Assembly (NCBI GenBank): GCA_019217005.1
Contig: JAHBNG010000122.1
Location: 1 to 45,722, forward strand
From: Chloroflexi bacterium TSY
GTDB taxonomy: Bacteria; Chloroflexota; Anaerolineae; Caldilineales; Caldilineaceae
Reading direction: 5' to 3'
DNA length: 45,722 bases
Every line of letters starts with the position of its first letter. The first letter of the stretch is position 1. The position numbers were made by a program, and so were the translations under genes. This document shows, piece by piece, positions 35,643-44,902 of the stretch. Below the pieces are notes generated by a model that had not been told where the DNA came from, made no database searches, and saw nothing but the letters and a program-made list of their open reading frames with translations.

Positions 35643-37355
35643 CTACTGGGCGGCAGCCTTAGCTTCTGCATCGATAGACCATCGATAGAAATATTTGTCG
35701 TCAGAATATGGACGTGTGAGCCATGGTTTGGCGACACCAACTGTTGTGTAGTAGTAGATCGGGATAATGCCGACAATCTCGTCAATGAAAAGCTGCTCGG
35801 CTTGCTTATATAGCTCGAGTTGCTCTTCGGCAGATGCTGTTTGGGCAGCAATTGTTGTTTCCGTAAATTCTACTACTGCGTCACCGACTTGTGGGCTATC
35901 TGCGCCAATTTTAATCCGATTCGCACCAGCATCTGGATTGAATACTTCGTGAATCCAGTTGTTGGCGTGTGGATAGTCTTGACACCAACCAAGACGGAAG
36001 ACATCGGGCTTTCCTTCATCTGGTGCATCATTCTCGAGAGAGTCCAGATAGACACCCCACTCCTGGTTTTCCACATTCACCTCAAGACCTGGGAATACTT
36101 CGGACCACATTGCCTGGATTGCCTGGGCAATTTTCGCATGGCTTTCGCTTGTGTTGTGTCCAATCGTTAGGCTTAACCCCTCACCGCCAGGATATCCGGC
36201 CTCTTCCATCAACCCACCTGCTGTCTCGATAGCGGCTGCGTAGCCAAGACCACCCTGAGATTCACTCAATGCCCAGGGGGCTACGTCCGTATCACCAGCA
36301 GGCGAACCAAAGTTGAGCGGATTGGTAAAGGTATTGGCTGGTATCTGACCGCCTTTCAAAATGTCATCGGCCAACGTTTGTCGGTCAACGGCCATTGAGA
36401 GGGCCTTGCGCACACGCACATCACTAACGGCTTCTTTGGTTGTAATGAAGCCATAGTAGTAGGTGCAATTTCTCGGTACACTGATATATTGGTCGCCAAA
36501 CTCACCAGCCAGCGCCCGGTCCATCTGTTCCAGAGGAAGGTCGGAAAAATCAAGTTCGTCGTTCTCAAACATGGCAAACTCAGTCGACTCTTCCTCAATC
36601 ATCACAAAATTCATGACTTCTACATTGCCAATCACATCGCTCAGTTCTTCCCATCCATACCAATGCGGATTGCGAACCATCTGCAACGAGTCTCCATGAA
36701 TCCATTCCGTCATGATAAATGGGCCATTGGTCACAATATTTTCAGGCTCAGTCCAAAGATCACCATGCTCTTCAATCGCAGCTTGCGGCATGGGACGCGT
36801 GACCCACATGCTGGCAATCTGACCAAAATAGCTCGCACCAAAGTTCAGGGTGAATTGAACAGTAAAATCGTCCAGTGCCTCAACAGCCACGCCTGCCATC
36901 AACTCGTCGGTCACTTCTTCAGCCGTATTCGCTGCTTCGCAACCGCCGATCACATAGAGCACATAGGAGTAATCGGATGCAGTACGTGCATCACAAGTGC
37001 GCTGCACACCATACACAACATCATCTCGCATGTTGAAGGTCCAGACTGTTCCATCCTCACTCGCCTCCCAGCTGGTTGCCAATTCAGGCAAAGCTTCTTG
37101 CGTGTCAGGATCTAGCTCAGTCAAACCCAAAAACATCTCGTTAATCAGCGATATCGATGTTGTATCTGTGCCCAGAGATGGATCCAAAGAAGGTGGTTCT
37201 GTAGCCAAATTGAAGTCTAATGTTACGGGACCCGAAGCCATCATCGCTTCGCCACCCTCTGCCGCCCCAGATGAAGGATCTGGTGCCGGACATGCAGCCA
37301 AAACCATCGCTGCGACAATCAGAATAGCAAACAGCGCAAACCGTTTGTTGTGCAT
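35643..37355 (-). CDS. Peptide-binding lipoprotein, SBP family 5 (set 1)
   Basis: A 570-residue extracytoplasmic lipoprotein that delivers peptides or related solutes to the set-1 permeases. The signal peptide ends in VLAAC (Cys22). Lobe order is canonical: LATSWEASEDGTVWTFNMRD, then GPFIMTEWIHGDSLQMVRN, VRKALSMAVDRQTL and finally LYKQAEQLFIDEIVGIIPIY. The region after the first strand carries a CDARTASDY / GGCEAAN insertion with two Cys that may form a disulfide. AAGGAG precedes the ATG. The protein contrasts with the permuted set-3 binding protein. Confidence 0.92.
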   Translation of the reverse strand: MHNKRFALFAILIVAAMVLAACPAPDPSSGAAEGGEAMMASGPVTLDFNLATEPPSLDPSLGTDTTSISLINEMFLGLTELDPDTQEALPELATSWEASEDGTVWTFNMRDDVVYGVQRTCDARTASDYSYVLYVIGGCEAANTAEEVTDELMAGVAVEALDDFTVQFTLNFGASYFGQIASMWVTRPMPQAAIEEHGDLWTEPENIVTNGPFIMTEWIHGDSLQMVRNPHWYGWEELSDVIGNVEVMNFVMIEEESTEFAMFENDELDFSDLPLEQMDRALAGEFGDQYISVPRNCTYYYGFITTKEAVSDVRVRKALSMAVDRQTLADDILKGGQIPANTFTNPLNFGSPAGDTDVAPWALSESQGGLGYAAAIETAGGLMEEAGYPGGEGLSLTIGHNTSESHAKIAQAIQAMWSEVFPGLEVNVENQEWGVYLDSLENDAPDEGKPDVFRLGWCQDYPHANNWIHEVFNPDAGANRIKIGADSPQVGDAVVEFTETTIAAQTASAEEQLELYKQAEQLFIDEIVGIIPIYYYTTVGVAKPWLTRPYSDDKYFYRWSIDAEAKAAAQ

Positions 37356-37640
37356 TTTTTTCTCCTTAGCTTATAGAAACAAAGTACACAGAATCAACTA
37401 GTATCAGAGGTAGCCAATTCTTGTTCAACACAAGAGGGTCACACAGATGGTATTCAAAATCTAAACTAGTGTGAAAAGACCATCAGTATTCTCAATGTAG
37501 GGGGCTCACATCGTAGCATGGACGAATGTGGCTGTCAATTTTCAAGTCAAAACTAGAATAACGAAAAAAGCGGGGCTATATCTACGCAAAACATCTTAGA
37601 TTCTCATTGCGATGTCCAATATATAGGGGGCAGACAATAT

Positions 37641-37655
37641 GTATATACTATATAC
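37641..37655. promoter_or_regulatory. Candidate operator GTATATACTATATAC
   Basis: A perfect 15-bp palindrome about an odd centre, 286 bases upstream of the set-1 binding-protein ATG. A related site, GTATATAGTATCAGTATAC, stands upstream of the set-1 ATPase genes at 40171. Palindromes of this kind suit a GntR-type or similar dimeric repressor; no such regulator is in the window. Confidence 0.35.
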
Positions 37656-37787
37656 AGGCCCAAAACGACTGCTTGTTGATCAGTGCATAAGGCTAGGCAT
37701 TATACATGTGCTTTGTAACGAGCCAATGGAAACCATAACGAGATCATGAAGTTTTTGTGAAATTTCGATCTGACAAAGGGATCGGAA

Positions 37788-37868
37788 TTAAATAAGTTGA
37801 ACAAGTTCCTTCGCAGACTCAGGACAAGCCTTCGTTTCACTCGAGAATGACATGTTCAACTTATTTAA
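37788..37868 (+). repeat. Variable-arm hairpin repeat, copy 2
   Basis: The arms TTAAATAAGTTGAAC (37788-37802) and GTTCAACTTATTTAA (37854-37868) are perfectly complementary over 15 bases. The core (CTCAGGACAAGCC, then TTCGTTTCACTCGAGAATGA) matches the other copies, while the arms do not. It sits 17 bases from the stop of the DppF-like gene. Confidence 0.75.
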
Positions 37869-37884
37869 TGCTCATTCCAATGCT

Positions 37885-38904
37885 TTATTCATACAACCAA
37901 CAGGCCGCATAATGACCATCCCCATAATCCTTAAATGCAGGCTCTTCCTGTTTGCAAATATCCATGACGCGCGGACAACGGGTGCAGAAATTGCATCCCT
38001 GGGGTGGATTTGCTGGGCTGGGCACATCACCTTCGAGGATGATGCGTTGTCGCTCATTCTCAATGATGGGATCAGGAATCGGGACTGCGGAAAGAAGTGC
38101 CTGCGTGTATGGATGCTTGGGATCGGCGTAGAGTTCATCGCGGTCGGCCAATTCAACGATTTTGCCCAAGTACATAACTGCGATGCGGTCAGAAATATGG
38201 CGGACAACCGATAAATCGTGCGCAATAAAGAGATAGGTCAAGTTCAACTCATCTTGCAAATCTTCCAGCAGATTGATCACCTGAGCCTGAATCGATACAT
38301 CGAGAGCAGAGATTGGCTCATCCGCAACAATAAACGATGGGTTCACGGCCAAAGCGCGCGCCACACCGATACGCTGCCGTTGCCCACCAGAAAACTCATG
38401 TGGATAGCGATTGACAAAGTAGGGGTTCAGCCCCACTGTCTTGAGCAATTCCTGCACGCGTTCTTGGCGATCTTTGCGTCCAGAACCAATGCCATGAACT
38501 TCAAGCGGTTCACCAATGATGCTGCCAACAGTCATGCGTGGGTTCAGCGAAGCATAGGGATCTTGGAAGATCATCTGCATCCGGCGACGCATTTTTCGCA
38601 GCTCTTCGCCCTTAGTCTCCACCAAATTTTTGCCCTCAAAGACTACATCGCCATCGGTTGGCCTATGTAGCTGCAAAATTGCACGGCCTGTGGTCGATTT
38701 ACCACAACCGGACTCACCCACCAATCCAAGCGTTTCACCTTCATACAGATCGAAGGAGATACCATCCACGGCCTTAATCGCACCAACCTGCCGTTGAAAA
38801 ACAATTCCCTTGGTAATTGGAAAGTGCATTTTTAGATCTTGCACTTGCAGAAGCACATTTCCCTGCCCGTTCTTACTGACACCGGTTGTTGTTGCGGCAC
38901 TCAT
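37885..38904 (-). CDS. Peptide ABC transporter ATPase, OppF/DppF-like (set 1)
   Basis: A 339-residue cytoplasmic ATPase from the ATG at 38904, which overlaps the DppD-like stop as ATGA and has GAGGTG about seven bases before; an open frame further upstream is not needed. Walker A is GESGCGKS (63-70), the signature is FSGGQRQR, and Walker B is [12 protein letters not shown]. The C-terminal domain has [15 protein letters not shown], the usual Cys set. It is the partner of the overlapping DppD-like protein and powers the set-1 permeases. Confidence 0.93.
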   Translation of the reverse strand: MSAATTTGVSKNGQGNVLLQVQDLKMHFPITKGIVFQRQVGAIKAVDGISFDLYEGETLGLVGESGCGKSTTGRAILQLHRPTDGDVVFEGKNLVETKGEELRKMRRRMQMIFQDPYASLNPRMTVGSIIGEPLEVHGIGSGRKDRQERVQELLKTVGLNPYFVNRYPHEFSGGQRQRIGVARALAVNPSFIVADEPISALDVSIQAQVINLLEDLQDELNLTYLFIAHDLSVVRHISDRIAVMYLGKIVELADRDELYADPKHPYTQALLSAVPIPDPIIENERQRIILEGDVPSPANPPQGCNFCTRCPRVMDICKQEEPAFKDYGDGHYAACWLYE

Positions 38905-39911
38905 GCTGGCACCTCTTCGCTTTCTTCTAAAACTTGGACATCTGAGATATCGACCCAACAGGCCGCTTTACGATTTGGTCCGACTGATTCCAGTGGTGGA
39001 TTCTCTTCTATACATTTCTCGATGGCAAATGCACAACGCGGGGCAAATGGACAATGCGAAGGTGCCTCAAGTAAATCAGGTGGCAAGCCATCAATCGGCA
39101 CGAGACGTTTCTGTCGACCCAAATCTAAGCGCGGAATCGAGCGCAAAAGCCCAAGTGTATAGGGGTGGCGCGGTTGTGCGTAGATCTCTTCGACAGGTGA
39201 TTCTTCGACAATAAAGCCTGAGTACATCACGATAACCCGTTCTGCCATCCCTGCCACGACCCCTAAATCATGCGTAATCCAGATGATTGCCATGCCGAGC
39301 TCTTTTTTCAGCCGATCGACAAGATCGACAATCTGTGCCTGAATGGTCACATCTAGAGCAGTTGTCGGCTCGTCCGCAATCAATAATTGCGGATTACAGC
39401 TCAGGCCCATCGCGATCATGACACGCTGTCGCATGCCGCCAGAAAATTGGTGCGGATAATCGTCCAGACGTGCAGACGCTCCTGGGATCCCCACGAGTTC
39501 CAATAGTTCAATTGCACGTGAGCGGGCCTCTTGCCGGTTCATCCCTAAATGCAACTCCAACGCCTCGGTGATTTGACGTCCAATCGTAAGCACTGGATTC
39601 AGCGAAGTCATTGGATCTTGGAAGATCATCGCGATTCGGTTGCCACGGATCCGCCGCAATTCATCTTCGCTCAATGTCAAGATGTCCTGTCCATCGAACC
39701 AGACTTCGCCATCCACAATTTTGCCTGGGGGCTGTGGGATGAGACGAATGAGCGACATGACACCTACGCTCTTGCCCGACCCTGATTCCCCCACAATGGC
39801 GACAGTTTCACCTTCGTCAACGGAATACGAGATACCATTCACGGCATGAACAACGCCGTCCTGGGTGAAGAATTGGGTTTTCAAATTCTTCACATCTAGC
39901 AGCTTTGCCAT
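38901..39911 (-). CDS. Peptide ABC transporter ATPase, OppD/DppD-like (set 1)
   Basis: A 336-residue cytoplasmic ATPase. Walker A is GESGSGKS (41-48), the signature is FSGGMRQR, Walker B is [12 protein letters not shown], and the switch is THDLG. The cysteine-bearing C-terminal domain ([15 protein letters not shown]) is present. AAGGAG lies ~10 bases before the ATG. It is the first gene of the set-1 operon and is probably transcribed from the 39912-40231 region. Confidence 0.93.
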   Translation of the reverse strand: MAKLLDVKNLKTQFFTQDGVVHAVNGISYSVDEGETVAIVGESGSGKSVGVMSLIRLIPQPPGKIVDGEVWFDGQDILTLSEDELRRIRGNRIAMIFQDPMTSLNPVLTIGRQITEALELHLGMNRQEARSRAIELLELVGIPGASARLDDYPHQFSGGMRQRVMIAMGLSCNPQLLIADEPTTALDVTIQAQIVDLVDRLKKELGMAIIWITHDLGVVAGMAERVIVMYSGFIVEESPVEEIYAQPRHPYTLGLLRSIPRLDLGRQKRLVPIDGLPPDLLEAPSHCPFAPRCAFAIEKCIEENPPLESVGPNRKAACWVDISDVQVLEESEEVPA

Positions 39912-40231
39912 TCGGTTACACTCCTTAGATGTTAAAAAATGGATGATTACAGATAATGATGGTGGCTAGTTAGTAAGTGCTCTTCGGGTCTTCTCATCTA
40001 CGGCACCGTTCAATCTGCTGAATTTTTTGAACGCAATATTCGAGATGTTTTAAATAGAGGGGTGACAGCTTCTGGGCCAAAAAGAGAGTACACCATCAAA
40101 CAATCACTTTAATTGTCCCACATCGTAACAAAGTTTGATTTCCTTGTCAAACAGCATGAGGAGATTAGGTGTAATATGGCGTATATAGTATCAGTATACG
40201 TGTTACAAATCAAGTTTTAAGCGATTCGACC
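39912..40231. other. Probable promoter region of the set-1 operon
   Basis: The 320 bases between the argH stop and the DppD-like start contain no gene. The only structure I see is the GTATA...TATAC palindrome at 40171-40189. Confidence 0.45.
40171..40189. promoter_or_regulatory. Candidate operator GTATATAGTATCAGTATAC
   Basis: It shares GTATATA and TATAC halves with 37641-37655. It is 260 bases upstream of the set-1 DppD-like start. It also lies close to the end of argH, so it might instead relate to that gene's 3' end. Confidence 0.3.
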
Positions 40232-41632
40232 TTATCTAGATTCATTCAACCACTCTCGCAAACGTACAATCTGCTCCAACACGGCCCGACGACTAGTACC
40301 TCCAATCGTATCACGCCGTTCGACGCTACGTTCAAAATCCCACACTTGCTCAACATCTTCCTCAAATGCATGATGGAGTCGCTGAAGATCCTCTAATTCT
40401 AGATCAGATAGAGGGATGCCTTGCATTTCAGCCATACTGACTGCTGCACCTGCCACATGATGCGTTTCGCGAAAAGGTACACCTTTGCGTACCAGATACT
40501 CAGCAAGATCTGTGGCGAGCATTTCGGGCGTTAGGGCCAACATCATGTGTGCAGGATTGGGGACTATGGTGGTCAGGACTCCACAAGCAATTTGCAGAGA
40601 ACCACTAAGTGTATCGACCGCATCGAAGAGCGGTTCTTTATCTTCTTGTAAGTCTTTGTTATAGGTACTTGGAAGTCCTTTGAGCAGCGTCAAAAGCGTG
40701 TTCAACTGTCCAAGGACACGACTCGCTTTACCACGCAACAACTCAAGTGCATCTGGATTCTTCTTTTGTGGCATCAAGCTGCTCCCCGTACTATAGGCGT
40801 CGGCGAGCGTCACAAATCCAAACTCAGCACTGCTATAGACGATTAGATCCTCTGCGAGGCGGCTCAGATGCATCATGAGCAATGTGGCCCAGAAGAGAAA
40901 TTCGACGATGAAATCACGGTCGCTTACACCATCCAAGCTATTGGCTGTTACATTGTCAAAACCAAGATCTTGGGCGAGTGACATGCGATCAATCGCAAAC
41001 GGATTTCCCGCCAATGCACCACTCCCCAATGGCGACAGATTCACGCGTCCAGATAGTTCATCCAGCCGTTGTGCATCACGCTGCCAGCTCCAGGCATGGC
41101 TCAAGAGCCAATGGCTCCAGCGAACCGGTTGTGCTCGCTGCAAATGTGTGTAGCCAGGCATAATTAGATCGAGTTCTTGCTCCGACCGGTCGATTGTTGT
41201 TTGGATTAGCTGACGCAAATGTTGACGCAAAATAGCGATCTGTTCGCGAAGCCAAAGTCGGACATCGGTGGCAACCTGATCATTACGGCTACGCCCAGTA
41301 TGGAGTTTTCCCGCTACAGGGCCAATCAGTTCGGTCAAACGTCGTTCATTCGCCGTGTGAATATCTTCGTCCCCTGGTTGTAGCGCAAATGAGCCACTTG
41401 CCCACTCGGTTGCGACTTCTTCAAGTCCGCCACAGATCTGATCGGCCTCTTGCTGCGTGATGATTCTGGCACGAGCCAAAGCTGTTGCATAAGCTTGACT
41501 TCCCAGAATATCCGCTCGCCACATGCGTTGATCGAAGCCGACCGATGCGTTGAATTGCTCCATCAGCGGATCAGTTTCGCCAGTAAAACGTCCACCCCAT
41601 AGTTTATTTGACTTGTTTGTTTCTTGAGACAT
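40232..41632 (-). CDS. argH: Argininosuccinate lyase
   Basis: It splits argininosuccinate to arginine and fumarate, the last step of arginine synthesis, in the cytoplasm. The 466 residues match the family length. LWGGRFTGETDPLMEQFNAS is the diagnostic N-terminus. HTGRSRNDQVATDVRLW, PGYTHLQRAQPVRWSHWLLS and the flexible loop GSSLMPQKKNPD (283-294) carry the active-site residues. No strong ribosome site precedes the ATG at 41632. No other arg genes are nearby. It is divergent from fumC, with a twin-hairpin repeat in the shared 227-base upstream region. Confidence 0.97.
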   Translation of the reverse strand: MSQETNKSNKLWGGRFTGETDPLMEQFNASVGFDQRMWRADILGSQAYATALARARIITQQEADQICGGLEEVATEWASGSFALQPGDEDIHTANERRLTELIGPVAGKLHTGRSRNDQVATDVRLWLREQIAILRQHLRQLIQTTIDRSEQELDLIMPGYTHLQRAQPVRWSHWLLSHAWSWQRDAQRLDELSGRVNLSPLGSGALAGNPFAIDRMSLAQDLGFDNVTANSLDGVSDRDFIVEFLFWATLLMMHLSRLAEDLIVYSSAEFGFVTLADAYSTGSSLMPQKKNPDALELLRGKASRVLGQLNTLLTLLKGLPSTYNKDLQEDKEPLFDAVDTLSGSLQIACGVLTTIVPNPAHMMLALTPEMLATDLAEYLVRKGVPFRETHHVAGAAVSMAEMQGIPLSDLELEDLQRLHHAFEEDVEQVWDFERSVERRDTIGGTSRRAVLEQIVRLREWLNESR

Positions 41633-41679
41633 TGCGTAATGGATGTTGCGTGATTCGTGATTCCCACAAAGTGACTAAC

Positions 41680-41778
41680 GCCATTCCAGAAAAAAATTAC
41701 CTGTAAGATGGAACGTATCACCCTGGAATGGCTTTGGCTTTTCCTTTTGAATTGGAGATTTTATTTTTTGGAAAAGCC
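41680..41778 (+). repeat. Twin-hairpin repeat, copy B
   Basis: GCCATTCCAG (41680-41689) pairs with CTGGAATGGC, and GGCTTTTCC with GGAAAAGCC, forming two stem-loops in a row. It lies between argH and fumC, upstream of both. It matches copies at 4498-4598 (reverse) and 43341-43441. Confidence 0.8.
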
Positions 41779-41859
41779 TAAATCTTCGGTATCTGATTCT
41801 TTTCAGTATACAATAAGGAATTATGTATCACGAATCGCAAATAAAGGAGCAAGCATAAA

Positions 41860-43248
41860 ATGTCTGAACAAGAATACCGGATCGAACGCGATAGTATGGG
41901 TGAAGTGAAAGTCCCGGCGAATGCGCTTTATGGAGCACAGACGCAACGCGCAGTCGAAAACTTTCCTATCAGCGGGATCCGCTTTTCACGTCAATTTATC
42001 CGAGCATTGGGGCTGATTAAGGGCGCGGCTGCGGCTGTCAATCAAGATTTGGGTCTGATAGATGCTGATATGGCGGCGGCGATTCAGAAAGCAGCAAAAG
42101 AGGTGGAAGAGGGGATTCACGACGAACAGTTCCCAATTGATATCTTCCAAACTGGCTCGGGGACGAGTACAAATATGAATGCGAATGAAGTGATTGCGAA
42201 AATTGGAACTCAGCATTTAGGGCGTCATGTTCATCCTAATGATCATATCAATATGGGCCAAAGTAGCAATGATGTTATTCCAACGGCTATTCATCTGAGC
42301 GCATCATTGGCCGTTGCAGAAGAGCTTCTGCCTGCATTGCATCATTTACATCAGACACTTCTCGCCAAGGCATCAAGCGTCGAGCAGATTGTAACGACAG
42401 GTCGGACCCATCTGATGGATGCAATGCCTGTGCGGCTGAGCCAAGAATTGGAAGGATGGGCCAGCCAAATTGCGCATGGTATCCAGCGCATTGAAGCGAG
42501 TGCTACGCGCCTTGCCGAACTTGCGCAAGGGGGCACAGCTGTGGGGACTGGAATCAACGCCCATTCTGAATTTGGCACACGAATAGCAGATAAATTAGCG
42601 AAAGCAACGGGATTATCGTTTGTGACGAGCAGGAACTACTTTGAAAGCCTGAGTACCCAAGATGCTGCTGTCGAAATGAGCGGCCAGTTTAAAACTATTG
42701 CGACCAGCCTCATGAAGATTGCAAATGATTTGCGTTGGATGAATAGTGGCCCAATTGCTGGATTTAGCGAAATTGTCCTTCCCGCGTTGCAGCCAGGCAG
42801 TAGCATTATGCCCGGTAAAATTAACCCTGTGATTCCCGAAGCTGTCGCAATGGTCTGTGCGCAAGTTATCGGTAACGATGTGACAATCACGATCGGTGGA
42901 CAATCTGGCAATTTCCAGTTGAATGTCATGTTGCCCGTGATCGCTCACAATCTCTTGCAGAGTGCCAGCTTGTTGGCGAACGCCAGCCGCACGCTAGCGG
43001 ACAAAGCAATCGCCGATTTCAGTGTCAACGCAGAAAGAATCGGGGAGTTGGTCGGACGTAACCCCATCCTTGTCACGGCGCTCAATCCGGTTATCGGCTA
43101 CGAATTAGGTGCCAAGATTGCGAAACAGGCATATGCCGAGGGACGTTCTTTGAAGGAAGTTGCGTTGGAACAGACAGATTTAACCTCGGATGAACTTGAT
43201 CAATTATTGGATCCGAGCCAGCTAACAAAAGGTGGAATTCAAGGATAA
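41860..43248 (+). CDS. fumC: Class II fumarate hydratase
   Basis: It interconverts fumarate and malate in the TCA cycle and could use the fumarate released by ArgH. The 462 residues are the normal length. SGTSTNMNANEVI binds substrate, GRTHLMDAMPV carries the catalytic His184, and GSSIMPGKINPVIPE (313-327) is the class II signature loop. AAAGGAG lies ~10 bases before the ATG. It is flanked by two copies of the twin-hairpin repeat, 82 bases before and 93 bases after. A TACAAT at 41809 could be its -10 box, but no matching -35 is clear. Confidence 0.97.
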   Translation: MSEQEYRIERDSMGEVKVPANALYGAQTQRAVENFPISGIRFSRQFIRALGLIKGAAAAVNQDLGLIDADMAAAIQKAAKEVEEGIHDEQFPIDIFQTGSGTSTNMNANEVIAKIGTQHLGRHVHPNDHINMGQSSNDVIPTAIHLSASLAVAEELLPALHHLHQTLLAKASSVEQIVTTGRTHLMDAMPVRLSQELEGWASQIAHGIQRIEASATRLAELAQGGTAVGTGINAHSEFGTRIADKLAKATGLSFVTSRNYFESLSTQDAAVEMSGQFKTIATSLMKIANDLRWMNSGPIAGFSEIVLPALQPGSSIMPGKINPVIPEAVAMVCAQVIGNDVTITIGGQSGNFQLNVMLPVIAHNLLQSASLLANASRTLADKAIADFSVNAERIGELVGRNPILVTALNPVIGYELGAKIAKQAYAEGRSLKEVALEQTDLTSDELDQLLDPSQLTKGGIQG

Positions 43249-43340
43249 AATTTGAATATGGCCGTCCGGTAAGTGATGAATCGTCAATGGACGCAAGTTT
43301 CCCACGCCACGATGAGAATCTATATAAATCGTGTCACTTA

Positions 43341-43441
43341 GGCCATTCCAGAAAAAATATTCTCCATAAGATGGACCGTGTCTCCCTGGAATGGCTTTGG
43401 CTTTTCCTTTTGAATTAGGGATTTTATTTTTTGGAAAAGCC
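43341..43441 (+). repeat. Twin-hairpin repeat, copy C
   Basis: GGCCATTCCAG...CTGGAATGGC is followed by TTTGGCTTTTCC...GGAAAAGCC. It lies after fumC and before the terminator, in the same orientation as copy B. Confidence 0.8.
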
Positions 43442-43473
43442 TTAAACCGCAACCACGACCAATTTGGTGATAA

Positions 43474-43509
43474 AAAAACGACCCGATCAATATAATTCGG
43501 GTCGTTTTT
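43474..43509. terminator. Bidirectional rho-independent terminator
   Basis: AAAAACGACCCGA (43474-43486) pairs perfectly with TCGGGTCGTTTTT (43497-43509), with a 10-base loop, and a U-tract on both strands. It lies between the convergent fumC and M23 genes and would stop both. Confidence 0.9.
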
Positions 43510-43534
43510 CTCTGATGTTTCATTGTTACCTGCC

Positions 43535-44902
43535 TTATCGCAGGTAACTTAAGGGGTTCCGTGACACGCCCTGATAACGAATTTCTAGGTGAAGGTGAGG
43601 ACCGGTACTATTTCCTGTGTTGCCAACAGTGCCAATCTGCTGTCCGCGTGCAACATTTTCACCAACACGGACATAGATGCTGTTTAAATGAGCATACAAG
43701 CTGACAAATCCGTTTCCGTGATCGATAACAACTGCGTTGCCATATCCATTGTTGTATGTGCCATAACGCGCTTCGATTATATGACCGCTGTCTGCAGCTT
43801 TGACCGGAGCACCCGTCCATGAACCGATATCGATCGCTTTATGTCCACTCCAAAAACGCTGTGTAATGGAGCCGCTGGTCGCCCAAACAAACGATCCTGT
43901 TCCTTTGGTCGCACCTGTTGGTACTGATCCACTATATGCAAAGACAGGTTGTGGAACATACGGCTTTACACCATCTGGAACAATCAGATTCGTTCCAATA
44001 TAGAGAGGCGCGCCAGCGTCTATCAGGTCATTCGCGGCAAATCCCACAATATCATCCACTGAAACCTTATACTGCGCTGCAATTGTCGACAACGTTTCGC
44101 CAACTTTAACACGATGTAGGGCCCCGTCCACAGGCAAAATCTCTAATCGATCCCCAACACGAAGCAAGTCGGGATTCAGTTCTAAACTGGGATTCGCCCA
44201 TTGAATCGATTCTGGTTTGAGGCCAAATTTTTCTGCGATGCCCAGAACAGTATCTCCGGCCTGCACAGTATAGGATTCTATCCCTTCTTGCGGTTCTTCA
44301 GGGATAATCGTAAATGGGACAATTGCTCGCTGTAGAGACGCCCCCGATATTGCATTTGTGGCGTTTTGCCCAGCTAGAATTTGGGAGACACGGGAGCTTG
44401 TTGTCCGCGTCGCGCCACCGATTCCTTCCGGTGCAACTATTGGAAATGCCCGCAATGAAATGTCCCAGTTCGGCAATTCTATCTGACTGATTACAAGAAT
44501 AACCGCTGCCACGAGCAAGACAGACAGATGTCCTGCTAAACGGACGGGCGTAACCTGATCTGCCAACGACTGTTTCATCTGTTTTTGGCATCTGTGCCAA
44601 ATCGCGTCGATCCCCGTTGATCGTTCTCTCTGTAACTCACTTGTTAGGAGGTCTGTAGAAGGATGGGATAATGCTGAAACACTTGAAGATACTGCTAGAG
44701 AAGAATCAATTTGAGAGAGTGGGACGTTTCTACTGCCTGAATTTTGATTATTTAGATATTGATTTGCTGAATATGTGTCTACTGCATGGGAGCTTCGGTG
44801 ATGCGATTGATCTTGACTAAGCTCTCCAGTGCTTTGATGATTGAGTACACTGTGCGATGGAGGCTCGTCAGCGCCAAACGCTGGATTTGCATCTACTGTC
44901 AT
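43535..44902 (-). CDS. Membrane-anchored LysM / M23 metallopeptidase-family protein
   Basis: A 455-residue cell-envelope protein. The first ~120 residues are Ser/His/Gln-rich and polar, then one membrane helix follows (~122-141, HLSVLLVAAVILVISQ). Two LysM domains (211-257 YTVQAGDTVLGIAEKFG; 263-309 HRVKVGETLSTIAAQY) bind glycan, and an M23 lysostaphin-type domain spans ~337-452. The metal ligands H354 and D358 (GHKAIDIG) and H438 (HLHLE), plus H405, are present, so it is a likely active peptidoglycan endopeptidase. The helix is internal, with a cytoplasmic N-terminus. AAAGGAG precedes the ATG. Confidence 0.93.
   Translation of the reverse strand: MTVDANPAFGADEPPSHSVLNHQSTGELSQDQSHHRSSHAVDTYSANQYLNNQNSGSRNVPLSQIDSSLAVSSSVSALSHPSTDLLTSELQRERSTGIDAIWHRCQKQMKQSLADQVTPVRLAGHLSVLLVAAVILVISQIELPNWDISLRAFPIVAPEGIGGATRTTSSRVSQILAGQNATNAISGASLQRAIVPFTIIPEEPQEGIESYTVQAGDTVLGIAEKFGLKPESIQWANPSLELNPDLLRVGDRLEILPVDGALHRVKVGETLSTIAAQYKVSVDDIVGFAANDLIDAGAPLYIGTNLIVPDGVKPYVPQPVFAYSGSVPTGATKGTGSFVWATSGSITQRFWSGHKAIDIGSWTGAPVKAADSGHIIEARYGTYNNGYGNAVVIDHGNGFVSLYAHLNSIYVRVGENVARGQQIGTVGNTGNSTGPHLHLEIRYQGVSRNPLSYLR

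Larger units (their letters stand above)
37356..37884. other. Spacer between set-1 ATPase and binding-protein genes
   Basis: I see no gene in these 529 bases. They hold a TATATA-type palindrome (37641-37655) and the longest variable-arm hairpin (37788-37868). The distance and the palindrome suggest that the binding-protein gene has its own promoter here. Confidence 0.5.

Noticed and set aside
38905..38958. Upstream extension of the set-1 DppF-like ATPase to 38958
   Set aside because: ATG 38904 overlaps the previous stop as ATGA, has a ribosome site and gives the normal N-terminus; the extension would be 18 Arg-rich residues.
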